Positions 1 to 12,840 of a stretch of DNA of 64,000 nt are shown piece after piece. The stretch spans positions 5,922,537 to 5,986,536 of the forward strand of contig NC_021686.1 in the NCBI RefSeq assembly GCF_000247815.1, written 5' to 3'. The number at the start of each line of letters is the position of its first letter. The stretch's first letter is position 1. The notes under the pieces are model-generated. The model searched no databases. It saw nothing but the letters and a program-made list of their open reading frames with translations, and had not been told where the DNA came from. Source of the stretch: Ficedula albicollis. Its lineage: Eukaryota; Chordata; Aves; Passeriformes; Muscicapidae. The position numbers and the translations under genes were made by a program.

Positions 1-3000
1 CTCAAAATCATGTCCACATTTATGGAAAAAAAGCTGTTTAAAATAGAGTATTACCATTGTCATTGTATGGACAAACGAGTGGCCCCATGGGGACAGGCTT
101 CTGACAGCTTTATTTATAATCCTTCTCCAAATAGAGCCTGAGTCCTCTCCACAGCTGAGTGTGAGCTAACATGTAAGCCACGAGTTATGCTGGGTCTCTC
201 GTGGCAAATCAAATCCAATAAGAAACACGTTAGAATGTGAACCTACAATTTTCATACTCTGTTTAAACCCTGATGATGCTCTCTTCGGGGATTTTCTGGG
301 TGACTTGCAATCTTTTGCACAGTAATCTGCAGCAGCAGAAGTTGCACATGAGCCACTGTACTTTTGAACTGATTCATCACACTGCCTGCAGCTCCGTGGC
401 AATCGCTCACTGCGGGTAATTAAGTTGTCCTGGAGAAGGATGCATGGCAAATGGAAAGAAGAGAAAAATTAGAGCAAGAGGTTCACTGATCATAGCTGAT
501 GCTAAAATATCTTTTTTTAATGGAACAATTTATTTTCTAGTTCATAGCTGTAGCTGAATTAACCAGCTGCTTGGCTGCCTTTGCATACAGATTTCCCAGG
601 ATGGGGAAGGCAGGGTGCAGCCCAGGGCAGGGTGCAGGCAGGGTGACCACACTGACTCTGCCACTGATAATCCAGCACTGGCTCTCTTCAAAGTCTCGTT
701 TTATTTGCATTTTCTGCCTTATCACTCCTATTTCCAAAATAAAAACATGGTGATCTTTTTATTTTTATCCCTTAGCCTTCCTACTAAAATTGGCAACTTT
801 TCTGCTACAATAACCTGACAGAGTTCTATCTTAGAAATTTGCCACTCAACATGGAAAGAAATGCAGGAAATGGTTTTAGCAAAAAAGTCTCCAGCCATGG
901 TAGTGCTGCAGCAGGCTGTTGCTCTGTAGCAACCAAACACCATCTCCAAATGAATTAATGGGCTTTTCCAATGTTAGGCCCTCTCTGTTCTTCAGAGCAG
1001 AGCTGGAAGGTGAAATAACTGAGTGGTTTAGTAGTAACACACAGCAAGACACAATAGGAGTGTCTAATTTTTCATCCCAGTTCCTTGATGACAATGTGTA
1101 TAAAAGCATCTTTGAAACAGGCTGTGAATCAAATAAATATTCAGCTGGAGAAACAAATTAGGAACAGACAGTTCCAGACTTAACCAGGCATGCAAAGCCC
1201 TCTGTTGATGTAGAAATTAGAGTTTTCCATAGTCAGCTGTGCATTTCCCAGAGACTATCTAAATGTTTCCCAAGGTTAATTTGAGAGTAGAAATGATCTA
1301 TAAATCATTATAATGTGATGAGTAGATAAATCAGACAAAAATGGTGGGATTTTTAAACTACTATCCAGGATAGCGACAGCTGAATGCTAGATGTAAAATT
1401 GTAAAAAAACTTGTTTATAAAGGTATTTGTACTCTGAAGGAAAACTAGAATGGAAAGTCACTCCATTTGGGGATTTGTTGTTTGGGGAGAGGGGTTTGAG
1501 TCCTTTTTATTGAGGTTGTTGAATCAATTTGTATATGTGTCCTAGAACCAGCCTTGCCAAAAGCCTGAGCTGAACACCAGGAGTCAATGAAGCAATTTTA
1601 TAGAGTTCATTGGGCTTTTGGTCAAACCCAGGACGTGGGTTCATTCATGTTTTTGAGTCACTCTTATAGTTGATAATACAGAGATTACAAAATGCACTGG
1701 TGGAAGAAGCGTCAGTCCTGGCCTTTGCCATATGGCTGCTTCCAGGTGAAATGGCTGGATTTTGCTATGGAAGAGTTACCTTTCCTTTGTGTGTTGTCTG
1801 CTTCTTTCACATACACATTTGAAGGATTTTCCACTCTGGAATATGCTGTCTCTAGTCTAGGAGATCTTTGCTTGAAGCGCGCAGTCAGATTGACGTTTCT
1901 TTTACCTGGAACACCCAGTGGCTGTTTCACTTAGTGCTCTACGAGCACTTCCTCAGGAGGGGTGAGGATATGTGGGGTGTGCATGGCAGTGATTGCCATT
2001 CATGTAGAAAAATTAGTGCAGATCTCCTTGATCTGAGGCCCAGCTGGCAGAGCTCAGGCAGGGCTGACAGCCTGGGATTACAGTCCTGCGTGGATTTTGC
2101 ACTCTCTGCTGTGTTCGCTGCAGCACCTGAGCTTGTCCCTAAGCTAGTTCATTTGTAACTGAAGGACTTTTTCACTTTTTGGAAATTTCTTCACAAAATT
2201 CTGTACAGACTTCTCTGTACACTAATTCTCATTTACACAGGAGAAGCCCTCAGCTGCTTTGAGCTTATCACATTGCTCCTGTTTTTTGTATTTACACACA
2301 AATTACTTCAAGTCCATTAAGTTGTCCCATGCCACAGTAATGGCATGGTGGTGATTTGTGTTTTACCTGTAACAGCAATTCACCAATTGACTAGAGTGTT
2401 TCTTGTCATGAATATTTTAATGAGTACTATAGATTTTATATCTGGTGAAAGAATATAATTTTCAGATGTCTGCTCTTGCCAGATGACGTCGTAGAAGAGA
2501 GGCACAAACTGTTCAAATGAACAGATGTCTAATAGATTGATCAGAAAATTACACTGTAGCTGCTTCATTTCATGTTTCTTTGCTGCCAGACATTTGCTAA
2601 GCTGATGACCTGATTGACAGGTAACACTTCACTGCATTTGTAGGTTTCTTTGAACAAAAACCAGGGGAAAAATAATGAAGATAAATATATTTACTACTAT
2701 CAGGAAAACTGAAGGAACAGTTTGGATGTTCTTCAAGAGCTGCGTTTCCCAGGGAAAAGGGCAAAGGTAGCGGGAATGAAATGATCTGAATATCCTTTGT
2801 AACTTCTCCTATTTGAACTGTCAAAACGGAGGAAATCACTCAGAACTAACCCCTGCCTTGAATTACATGATAAAAATCTTCAGAGTATGTGGGCAGAGAA
2901 GTACCAGGGGTCAGCTAGATACCCTCCCTGGGGAGAGAGGAAACAGGGAGGGATCCTGAGGGACAGGGCTGTCTTCAAAGGATGATGTTTCTAGAGAGGG

Positions 3001-3436
3001 ATGACACAAACCTGACCTGAGCTATTCTTGGCAGACATAAGGTGGACCATAATTATTTTTTCATGTCCATATAAACAAGGTCCATGAGGACTTCACAGAG
3101 TGGTTGTGGGATATTAGGAACTGATGTTTGTAAAGAACTTGGGAAGATTTTCTGCTATTTGTTTGTCTTCTGGTCACCAGTCTCTTGCAAGAACCTGATA
3201 ACACATAATAATAACACATAATAACTTCTAATCTGGAAGACTTCTCTTTCCTCCTGGTTCCTGCTGAAGGAATTTCTTCTCCTTCATGGTTACAGTGGAG
3301 GAGAAAGGATGACTGTAAAAGTGAGTGGGAAGATGGATAGCTATCATTGTAAAGTGTTACCCTTCCTCTCCTTCGAGGAAAATAGAGCTTGGGAGAGGAG
3401 AGCAATTTCTTTAGTTTTAACTGAATGGTTGAGGTT
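1..3436. other. AT-rich unique noncoding DNA, nothing recognised
   Basis: I read both strands and see no exon-like frame, RNA gene, long repeat or clear transposon. Open frames are short, overlap on opposite strands and match no family I know. Around 600-645 there is a small G/C-rich stretch with an imperfect repeat of the motif GGCAGGGTGCAG. The segment fits intergenic or intronic DNA. Confidence 0.6.
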
Positions 3437-3548
3437 GATAACAAGAGGAAAGATAGATCCTGTCAGCAGGCAGAATACCTGTCCACGATAACAAGAGGAA
3501 AGATAGATCCTGTCAGCAAGCAGAATACCTGTTCAGATACCTGTCCAC
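3437..3548. repeat. 50-bp tandem duplication plus a short partial third copy
   Basis: The segment starting GATAACAAGAGGAAAGATAG at 3437 recurs at 3487, an offset of 50 bp. The copies differ by a G/A change (CAGCAGGC versus CAGCAAGC) and near the end. A fragment GATACCTGTCCAC at 3536-3548 repeats the end of the unit again. It lies in noncoding DNA. Confidence 0.85.
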
Positions 3549-4389
3549 TGCAGGGGATGAGAACAGCAACCATGTCCAGACAGGCAGGTAATTGTCACAT
3601 GATGATAACTGTAGGCCAGGTTTGGGTGATTTTTGCAGATTCAAACTGGTGACCAAGGTGTGAAAGGCTCCATGTGCCATTATCAGCCCTGTGATATGAG
3701 CACAGCTCATTGATGCCCATCTTCTGTGCAGTAGCCAACAGCTCACTTCTGAACATTAGTTGTTAGCCATGCTAATAGGAAGTATTTTTAGGGCTCACAA
3801 AGATGTTGGATTTAAAATATTGAAGTAGGATAAAAAAAAAACGTAAAAGGAAATGAAAAAGGACTGATTTGCACATGAATGTATTTTTTATCAGTTTTCA
3901 GGCTTATTGGATGACGGCATAAAAGATTAAAAATATCCTTACCCACTGAGTGAGAAATGTATGTTATTAATGCAGATAAACTTAATTGAAGCTAGATGTC
4001 AGGCATTTAAAATATATTTCTATAGAGGTTTTTTCATTCTTGTTGAGAAGCTGAAATTCATCCTGCTTGTACTTGATGTTCCTGAAGCTGGAGAGGAAGA
4101 GAAAAGTGTCTCAAGAAGCTCTTGCTTGCTAGAAAGAGGAGAAGTACCACAGGTATGTCTTGGATGGAGGCTGTCTGGGTGCCTGGGCTGGATTTCTTGC
4201 TATCTCAAGGTCTTCTACGATCTGTATTCATGTCTGAGTGACAATTTAAGGTGCTCCAGTGACAGACAGGTGGGAGCTAGAAAAAGATTAAATATGACTA
4301 GATATTCAGGTTTTAAACTTTATTGTAAAAAAGGCAGTGGTTTAATGTTAGGTATAAAAAGAATAGCAGACAAAGCAGGACCTAAATTT
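3549..4389. other. Unique noncoding DNA with an unassigned ATG-initiated open frame
   Basis: An open frame runs on the plus strand from ATG 3961 to 4506 (181 codons) and crosses into the first copy of the 946-bp duplication at 4390. I recognise no domain, and codon use shows no clear coding bias by eye. A good splice-donor match, CAG|GTATGT, lies inside it at 4150-4158, so an exon of a noncoding transcript could end there, but no matching acceptor or downstream exon was identified. I treat the frame as probably fortuitous. Confidence 0.3.
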
Positions 4390-5335
4390 TTTCTTTACCC
4401 AATCCCTTTGATCAGACTTGCTGGATTTCAGGGAAATATCTTCAATATTTTGAGCCAAAATATCTTCAAATTTTTAAAGCCAGCCAGTGTTTTAGCTGAG
4501 AGATAGACAGGACAGACAGTAACCATCTGGTTACTGCTGTGTCAATAGAAATCTTGAGATCATTGAGCTGGATTCCCCTCCCACAAAGTATCTGTAAAAG
4601 TCAGTGTTGCCTGCCTTTCTCCTCCTTTGTGTGCATTCAGGTCAGGATCAGGCTCCCAAGAGATTGTTTAAATTAACAAGAACCTAAATAGGCATATCTA
4701 GTTCTGAAACCTAACACCCAAATATTCATTAAACAAGTATTTTTCCTAAATGGGTGGGCTTCTTTATGCAATAATAAATAAAAATGTTAAACTGTATTAA
4801 TCCAAAAGAAAATTGCCCTCTCTGCTCCACAGGTATTTGGGCTCTCTGTTGTGCCTTCATTACCTTGAGCTGTTGGGATTTTTCTCCAGACCTTCATTAG
4901 ATGTTAAAACAGGGCTGCATTTTAGCCATAGTGAGATAACTGCAGCATGCCAGCTCCCATATGTGTAGGACTGAGAAGAGTTTTCTGCCTCATGGCTGAC
5001 ACCATTAAGTGCTGAAAACTCTCCCACATTTGTTTATTCACAGCATCACAAGATACCGTGTCCTGTGAATGAGCCTGGGCTACAGCCCCCACCTTGGAAA
5101 CAGGACTTGCACAGTGATGGAGAAAGCTGGAGGAACTGGAAATAAGTCAGATACACAAGGTGTTCCCAGCAGATTCCCATCTCCCAGCTTTGGGGCTGCA
5201 ATATTGAGGGTAGGGGAGAGAATAAACCCTTGCTAGAGGTGCCACAGAGTGCTGGGACCTTTGACAGGTCTTCAACAGATCTGGGCAGTGTCTCCTTGTT
5301 CCATTTTGAGCTATAGGAGAGTGGTGAAAAGGATA
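4390..5335. repeat. 946-bp tandem duplication, copy 1
   Basis: This segment begins TTTCTTTACCCAATCCC and ends GAAAAGGATA. It is followed head to tail by an apparently identical copy at 5336-6283. I saw no mismatch when comparing the lines. It contains no recognised gene. The join shows only 1-3 bp of shared sequence (a T run), so no long flanking repeat explains it. Identity this high means either a very recent duplication or an assembly duplication. Confidence 0.95.
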
Positions 5336-6283
5336 TTTCTTTACCCAATCCCTTTGATCAGACTTGCTGGATTTCAGGGAAATATCTTCAATATTTTGAG
5401 CCAAAATATCTTCAAATTTTTAAAGCCAGCCAGTGTTTTAGCTGAGAGATAGACAGGACAGACAGTAACCATCTGGTTACTGCTGTGTCAATAGAAATCT
5501 TGAGATCATTGAGCTGGATTCCCCTCCCACAAAGTATCTGTAAAAGTCAGTGTTGCCTGCCTTTCTCCTCCTTTGTGTGCATTCAGGTCAGGATCAGGCT
5601 CCCAAGAGATTGTTTAAATTAACAAGAACCTAAATAGGCATATCTAGTTCTGAAACCTAACACCCAAATATTCATTAAACAAGTATTTTTCCTAAATGGG
5701 TGGGCTTCTTTATGCAATAATAAATAAAAATGTTAAACTGTATTAATCCAAAAGAAAATTGCCCTCTCTGCTCCACAGGTATTTGGGCTCTCTGTTGTGC
5801 CTTCATTACCTTGAGCTGTTGGGATTTTTCTCCAGACCTTCATTAGATGTTAAAACAGGGCTGCATTTTAGCCATAGTGAGATAACTGCAGCATGCCAGC
5901 TCCCATATGTGTAGGACTGAGAAGAGTTTTCTGCCTCATGGCTGACACCATTAAGTGCTGAAAACTCTCCCACATTTGTTTATTCACAGCATCACAAGAT
6001 ACCGTGTCCTGTGAATGAGCCTGGGCTACAGCCCCCACCTTGGAAACAGGACTTGCACAGTGATGGAGAAAGCTGGAGGAACTGGAAATAAGTCAGATAC
6101 ACAAGGTGTTCCCAGCAGATTCCCATCTCCCAGCTTTGGGGCTGCAATATTGAGGGTAGGGGAGAGAATAAACCCTTGCTAGAGGTGCCACAGAGTGCTG
6201 GGACCTTTGACAGGTCTTCAACAGATCTGGGCAGTGTCTCCTTGTTCCATTTTGAGCTATAGGAGAGTGGTGAAAAGGATATT
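5336..6283. repeat. 946-bp tandem duplication, copy 2
   Basis: This copy matches 4390-5335 at an offset of 946 bp throughout and runs two bases further into shared sequence. It ends at GGATATT, right where the LTR-like segment starts. Open frames reading through it mirror those in copy 1 and are not evidence of genes. Confidence 0.95.
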
Positions 6284-6670
6284 CAACATAGTTCCTCGTG
6301 TAATGGAGAAGCAAAAGAGAGAGAGCTTTATTTAAAGAAACACTACATATATATATATATATAGGGTAGTTCGTGCAAAACAGAATAGAAAAGGGTCATT
6401 GGTCCAAGAAGGCAACACTTCTTTGAAAACGTGCTTTCTGCAAAACATCACGTCTCTCACACATCCTGCAGGTGTTTAATCATTGTTATAATTTCTTGTC
6501 CTTGAGCAAGCTGAGAAAGGCAAGGCTTCAAGGCTGCTTTTTCCCTGGTTCCCAGCAGTATCCAAGGACATCTCCTGGGCTTGTGTGTGCCCATGTTGGG
6601 GCTGTGCTGCTCCATGTGCCAGGCATCACTGGTGGAGGAAGAAAAACTGCACCGTGGGATCCTTGAATTA
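6284..6670 (-). mobile_element. LTR-like endogenous retrovirus remnant, antisense
   Basis: Read on the minus strand, the region has an LTR-type layout: a TA-rich tract (6347-6363), then AATAAAGCTCTC-type polyadenylation sequence (complement of about 6320-6335), then a short U5-like end at GCTTCTCCATTACA (complement of 6299 onward). The wording resembles LTRs I associate with passerine endogenous retroviruses, but that is from memory. I found no target-site duplication and no gag, pol or env frame. The far boundary is approximate. Confidence 0.4.
6347..6363. repeat. (AT)n microsatellite
   Basis: A pure alternating AT tract of 17 bp lies inside the LTR-like segment. Confidence 0.9.
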
Positions 6671-7997
6671 TGGTTTCTAACCTTTAGAAGGTTAATTTTG
6701 AAATTATTCGATTCTTTCTTTCCTAGTTTTCCAGGTGTTTAATTTTTGTTAAATTAGTATTGTGGAAGGGTCTGAGGCTGAGCACACCAGGGCCAAAGCA
6801 CAACAAGTCTGTGCTCCAGGCACCAGCCCTCCGGCCATTCAAGGGACAGCAGGTTCTGGAAGAAACACTACAGGAAATGCCAACACTGAAATCCTACAGC
6901 AATTTCAAGCAGTAACAAAAGAGAGGAGATCCAAATGGGTCATGATCCCATAGGTATCTTGGGCAACCAGGCACTGCTCTGACAGATTTGTGTCATAACC
7001 ACCTCTGAGTTTATTTCATTGGCTCAGCTCAGAGTTGAAGCTGCACCAAAACTTCCACACATAAGCCCATGTGAGATCAGGGCTCATGTCACTGATATTA
7101 GTAATAGGAACTGAACAGTGGAGCATGGATTAAAAAACAACCATGAAAACCATTGCATTTCAGCACTCTTTAAATTCTTGCAACATCTACTTTTCTTTTT
7201 GCATGAAAAATGTTTCAGTTGAAGCAATCAACAGCTCCAGCACTAGAAATCAGGCAGCTAAACCAGAAAATTGGGTGCAATTTGTAATCTGCACAATGTG
7301 CAGTCTTCTGCCAGAATACATTTTCCAGAAAACATTTATTTGGGTCACATCCCCCAACCTGAGATTCCTCAGGAAGACTCAGCAGGTTTTATCCAGCATA
7401 AAAACCCCACATTTCTGCATTCAGGTAGAGAGGTGCTGCAGAGAGGAATCAGCAAGGCCCTGTCAATCCTCACTTACAATGAAGTGTTCAAAGACAAAAG
7501 ATAAACTGTGGGGTGTTTCAGGAGAGAGACACCGAGACATCTGCACTCTCAAACACTGACAGAGCCCTCTGCAAGTCTAAAAGGGGTTGTTCATTCTGAA
7601 AAAAAGGGCTTTTATCCAGTAATAGTGTTCCTATTCAGTCTTCTGTCCCCTCTGTCAGGCTGTGTTGACTCTTTGCCAGCAGCTGAAGCACCTGGGCTCT
7701 GCCTGTAGCACCCACCTGCACCCTGCACCCCTGCAGCTGTGCCAAGCTGCCTCCAGGACAGCTCTAAAGTGGCCACTTGCAGTAGGAGTTGTACAGCAGA
7801 GCTGAAAATAATGAGAAACAGAGCCCCTCATTTTGCCATTAGAATCCTGGCAAGGCTTTTTATTGCCTGTGGTACAGAAGACAAAGAACACAGGTTAGAG
7901 TCATCTCTCAAGAAATGGGGGCAGTATATTTGAGGAAAGAGTTAAATCAGTCTGTATTTTCCAATGCAAGGCAGCTGATTGCTGAGTGGATTTCCCT
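6671..7997. other. Unique noncoding DNA, nothing recognised
   Basis: The base composition is mixed, with a small GC-rich patch around 7650-7760. A plus-strand frame at 7143-7559 is open for 138 codons but resembles no protein I know and overlaps other frames. No RNA gene or transposon was seen. Confidence 0.5.
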
Positions 7998-8072
7998 TTT
8001 GTGCTGTGCTGAGTTTTGTGCTGTGCTGAGTGAGGTACAGCAGTTGTGCTGTGCTGAGTGAGGTACAGCAGT
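7998..8072. repeat. 28-bp tandem repeat
   Basis: TTGTGCTGTGCTGAGTGAGG plus TACAGCAG occurs at 8016-8043 and again at 8044-8071. A shorter partial copy (TTTTGTGCTGTGCTGAG) precedes them near 7998. Confidence 0.85.
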
Positions 8073-8245
8073 GTGACCCAGATCTGCTGGGGTGAGAGTG
8101 CACCTGAAAAGCAATCCAAATACCTCTTGATGATTAAATCAGTGTTTAATCATAAACCCCACAACAAGCAAAAACCAAAGTGAAAACCCTCATACTAATA
8201 CCCCCCCAAAAAAACCCCAACAACAAAAGAACCAAACCACCCCCT
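8073..8245. other. Short noncoding stretch grading into A/C-rich DNA
   Basis: Sequence becomes strongly A- and C-rich toward 8200, with C8 followed by A and CCAAC motifs, leading into the AAAC array. Nothing else was seen. Confidence 0.6.
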
Positions 8246-8324
8246 AAAACAAAACAAAACAAACAAACAAACAAACAAACAACTAAACCAAATCAAACAA
8301 ACAAAAAAAAAAAAACAACAACCA
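8246..8324. repeat. (AAAC)n microsatellite and A-rich tract
   Basis: Units of AAAAC then AAAC repeat from 8246 to about 8281. They continue as an impure A-rich run with a stretch of about 13 A near 8305-8318. This could be the tail of a retroposon, but no body was recognised next to it. Confidence 0.9.
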
Positions 8325-9693
8325 AAACCCCAGAGTTTTATACTGAACTGAAAATCTAACTATTTGCTGTGATCCAAACCAGAGTGCTCTAAAAGTTTTG
8401 TAGATAATCCAAGCCACTCTGTGGGGAGATGCTGACTGTTTTCTTCCCATTTGGCTTCCAACACTGTACCATGCATTCGTTAAATCATACCCCACATTTT
8501 TGTTAGAATTCACAGCTGCACCTCCATAGTGAGCACAGCTGAGACCACTCCCACAGCCCAGCAGTCATCCCCCCCGTTCATTTCTGGAACTCTCTCTGCT
8601 CTGGGCCCATCACTGAGCCCAGCTTTACCAATAGATTCCCTGCTTTATGGTGTGTCTGATCCCCCTGGCAGCCCTGCACCAACCCATTAGCTGCAGTTGC
8701 TGCTCTTTCCTCTTGTACACAAAGCTGAATTCACAATTTCTGCTGCTGATACAGAGAAATGCTGGTGTGCACCTGCTCTGTTCTCCAGTGAAGCCACCCC
8801 AATAGAGAAATGAGTGTTTCCCAGTTGTTTCAATAATACTGTAAGGTTAGCATGGCAGGTTACAACAGGTAGTAATTGTCTGCTGTTACATGGTGATAAC
8901 AACATGACCATAGTGTTATTATGGTAATAGCATCACAACATTATCTTAATGTGCTGAGGTCAAATAAGGTCTGTATTGCCTTATCAAAGAGGTAATTTAT
9001 TCCTATGAATTGCACTGTGAAGCAATGCCGTGGGGATTTTGCAGCCCAGGCAATCCTGAGAGAAGTTTATGAGTGCTCACGTGTGATGGACGTTTGCAAT
9101 AGCTGAAAGATCACCTGAACTTCTTGGCATGTGCATTAATTGATTCCTGGGAAAAAGTTACACTAATGCTGGAAGTAATCCATGCACTTTTCTTTTGGTC
9201 CTGTGAGGCCAAGGGGAGAGAGGGGCCCCACTGCAGATAAGAGAAAAAAAAATGCCTCAAAGTCATTAAGAAACTCTCAAGAAGTTGGACTCTGGTAGTT
9301 TTCTTTTTCCAGCCCTGGTCACACAATCCATCCTAAATTTGAGATGTCACAACTGTCCTCCAAGTTTCTGTTGCAAATGCCCTCCCCTGCTGCAGTGGAG
9401 GCAGAAGGGACCATCTCCTTGCAGCAGAAATGCCTGTGGTACAGCTCTCCAGAATCAGGCTCCAATTAGCTGCACATAAGCTAAAGAAAAAAAGCTTTAC
9501 AATATGTGCCAACATGGTGGTAACTAATTGCATGTGACAGTGGACTGAATGTGTTGTGCCTTTAAGCAAGAACAGTACTTGAATGGAGATGGTGACTCCA
9601 GCTTTGCTCTGACACAGGCTGGGAGTGGATCATTTAGCTGGGGAAATCTGTCTGCAGTGGGGGGGCATCGGGCTGCTGGTTCCTTCCCAGGCC
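8325..9693. other. Unique noncoding DNA, nothing recognised
   Basis: No frame, RNA or transposon was identified. Around 8890-8945 there is an AT-rich stretch with imperfect inverted motifs (ACCATA...TATGGT), too short to interpret. Confidence 0.5.
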
Positions 9694-9788
9694 ATCCAGG
9701 ATCACCTGGACTATCCAGGATCACCTGGACTACCCAGGAACATCTGGACTATCCAGGATCACTTGGACCATCCAGGAGCACCTGGCCA
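9694..9788. repeat. 19-bp minisatellite, five units
   Basis: Units starting near 9694, 9713, 9732, 9751 and 9770 follow the pattern ATCCAGGATCACCTGGACT with substitutions. Each unit contains a CCAGG/CCTGG inverted motif. The array reads as a proline- and glycine-rich peptide in some frames, but this is a product of the repeat. Confidence 0.9.
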
Positions 9789-10314
9789 GCCCAGCTCAGC
9801 TGCAGCAGCCCCACCTGGCAGGGGCAGGAGCACATCAAATCTTTGTATTGTTATTCCTAGATTTTGCTGCAGTCAGTGCCAAAGTAAGATTTTGGGTTTT
9901 TACCTAATATGAGGTGCTTTTTGGGATGGTTTTTTTTGCCATGTACATTCTCCAAAGAAGGATTTTTATAGGTACTGACAAATAAAACCTGGGGCAATGA
10001 GATCTCCTGCCATTCTTCCCACCACAGGAGCTCTCTGACCTGACTGATGGCCTGGTAGGGGCTGCTGATAAATCCTGCTCCCCACATGAGCCCCTGGTGA
10101 CACTGTGGGCATGCAGGAGTCCTGGGCCCATTATGAGTCACCCCAGTGCATGGAAAGAGGGATGGTCAGCTGAGGGAAACAGGGACATAGGAGAGGGTTT
10201 GCAGGTGGCAGGCGTTGTCACTCCTGGAAATACTTCTGCAGCTGTCCTCACCCTGAAACGAGGGAGACCAGCGCAGGAGATTTTTCTAGAGACTTAGGGA
10301 AAAAAATCATCAAA
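9789..10314. other. Unique noncoding DNA, nothing recognised
   Basis: The stretch is moderately GC-rich at its left end and has a short T8 run near 9928. No gene, RNA or transposon was recognised. Confidence 0.5.
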
Positions 10315-10425
10315 CTAAGTCAGCAGAAGCCCATGGATCACACTGATGTCACTCTACAGGCACGGAGGACCTAAGTCAGCAGAAGCCCATGGATCACACT
10401 GACATCACTCTACAGGCAGGGAGGA
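10315..10425. repeat. 56-bp tandem duplication
   Basis: CTAAGTCAGCAGAAGCCCAT at 10315 recurs at 10371. Copies differ at a few positions (TGATGTCAC versus TGACATCAC; GGCACGG versus GGCAGGG), so the duplication is not recent. Confidence 0.9.
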
Positions 10426-12840
10426 TTGCAGACATCTGAGAGCTCAGAAGGAGTACTGCAATTGAACACCATTGCCCATTGAGTTGGTGAGCAGAGATAG
10501 CATCAAAATTCAGGATTTGTGACATTTCAGAGAAAGACTGCAAAAAAAAAAGCTGTGTAAAACCTAATAAGCAATGTGCCAATGCAATGTCAAAGTGAGC
10601 ATGCAATATTAATGATATTTAAAAATGTACATATACATTCAATTTTGATACAAGTGGGAAATCATGCAGTAAAATAAAGCAGAATATTTTACCTGCTAGG
10701 TTTGAAAAGCATTTGGAAAGGAATTTACTACAGTGTAGCCTTTAGTAATAAATGGTAGAAGGAAGCACATCACTCATAAACCTTGGTTTGTGAATGGTGG
10801 AGTGCTTTCATTTATGAAAAGGTTACTGTGGTCAAAATTATCCATTCTGCACAGCAGGACACAAGAACTGCTCTGAAGGATTTCAGTCTTTCTGGAGAAA
10901 AGAATCATATTATAGTATGGGAAACAGTCCTCCCTCAATCTGATAGAAAGGTCACCTCTGGGGGTATTTTCTTAGAAAAATTATTTACTACTTGTCATCA
11001 TAGTTACTTGACTGTTTCTCAGATTGCAAAATTCCCTAATCCATAAAAAAATGAGCTATGTGTTTTATTATCATTGCCCCTTCCCAAAGTTATACCTCAA
11101 GGATTTTTCCCAGTTTTGTAAGGTTGATTCCAAACTATTAAATAATTATTTTTCCCCTTTAAAAAAAAATTTAAAAATCTTACTGTTGGGGTGTGCCAAT
11201 GCATTTGATGATTTTTACTTTCTGCTACATTGCAATGTATTCATTCAGCAATTGCTGCAGCAATGTTACAATAAGGGTATTAAAAATTATGGTTTTCATC
11301 TAAGAAGAGGATTCCTTAATCGTATTGTTGAATAATTTTTGATAGAAAATAATAACAAGTTCACTTGAAGTAAATAAATTACATATTATCATTAAATATA
11401 AAATAGTATAATGCAATGAAAAGTCTTGTGGTATGGCAGATGAAGGCTAACAGCTCTGGAAACACAGCAGAGTGACCCTGAGGATGCACAGGTGCTCAAA
11501 CGCAGAGCAGGGTGGCTGGGATGGGGACAAGAAGCAAAACCTGACAAGAGGCATCAAAGCCAGTGAGGTGCTGGGGCCATGGGGTGGGGGTGATGTAGCA
11601 GCCCAGCATCCTTCTGCACTCTGTACTTGTTCATTTATGCCTAAACAACTTTTTCTCTTGAATTCTGGCAGAATTAGCGTCGCTCCTCTCCCTGTGAAAA
11701 CTCTGTCTTATCAGTGATGGCTCCCCAGCACATTTCAGATAAGAAGCCCAGGGCCATCCAGGCTGCTCCCCTGTCCTTCACCCAGAGCTCCTCCTGCTCC
11801 ACAGCCCTGCAGGTGTGTGGGAAGCAACTCCACAAATACCTTTTTGCATAGAAATGAGAAGCTATTTTAAAATTAGATTACTATCATAAAAAGCATTGCT
11901 GCTGCTTCTCATCTGTTCTACCTTTCCACTTACATTCTTTTTATTACTGCTAATCTTCTTACTATGCCAATGTCTTTTAGGTTCCTGATTATAAAGTATT
12001 TAAAAATATCCAAGCTGTACTGAGTGATAGCAAGTTGAAAATAATAGACTCTAATTTGAAAAAGGAAAAGCAGCTAATGCATTATTTAGAAAAACATGTT
12101 GCTTACTGAAAAAAAAAAAAAAGAAAAGGAAAAAAAATATTTGTTTTCCTTTATAGCAGATTCTGGTCTTTAGCTGTTTTAGTATCTGATGTATTTTACC
12201 TCTACATGGCACATTTTACCTCTATAAACATACATATTTTTTTTCTCAGCAATTTAAAGCATCCAGAAATGGGCCTTTCATTTAGAAGAACACGAAATTG
12301 AAATGAGAGTAATACCTGCTGATGTAGCTGTCTGGTACCAAATCACATCACTCAGCCTGGCTGTTCTCATGCTCTGTGTAGATTCTGATCCTTTTTGCAT
12401 TTAGGCAATTTCTCTTTGCTTTTCTTAAAAAAAAAAAACCCTTACCCTGACAAGGCTTGGCCTTTTTGGGAGTGTGCAGGTACCCTACTGCACTCATTCC
12501 AACTGGGAGGATAAGGCTGGATTTAAGGAGAGGTTTAGCCCTGACCAACCTCATTCCTGGTGCTTGTACCACCTCCAAAAAAATCCAGGGATGAAGTCAG
12601 GAGGAGCTGGTTGAAATTCCCAGTGGCTGCACAGAAACTTGCTGGAGTTGCAATAATGTAAAAGTAGGAAGTAGGAAGTAATGTAAATGTAGGAAGTTCA
12701 AATTAAGATAATGATTCTTTGGGTTTTATTTATTTATTTTTACATATGTATATACCTTTCATCTTTAATAATCACACAAAACAAAGCTGGGGGGAAATGG
12801 TTACCCAGGAGTTTCACTGCCAGCACCTCTGTGATTGCTT
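10426..12840. other. AT-rich unique noncoding DNA
   Basis: The region includes several A runs (about 12107-12140, 12428-12439) and a short GC-rich spot near 11480-11600. Frames at 10783-11046 and 11024-11335 are open but AT-driven and unrecognised. A small GTAGGAAGTA direct repeat lies near 12662-12700. No CR1, LTR or RNA gene was recognised. Confidence 0.5.

Noticed and set aside
8246..8324. SINE or retropseudogene tail
   Set aside because: The AAAC-rich tract has no recognisable body on either side, so it is listed only as a microsatellite.
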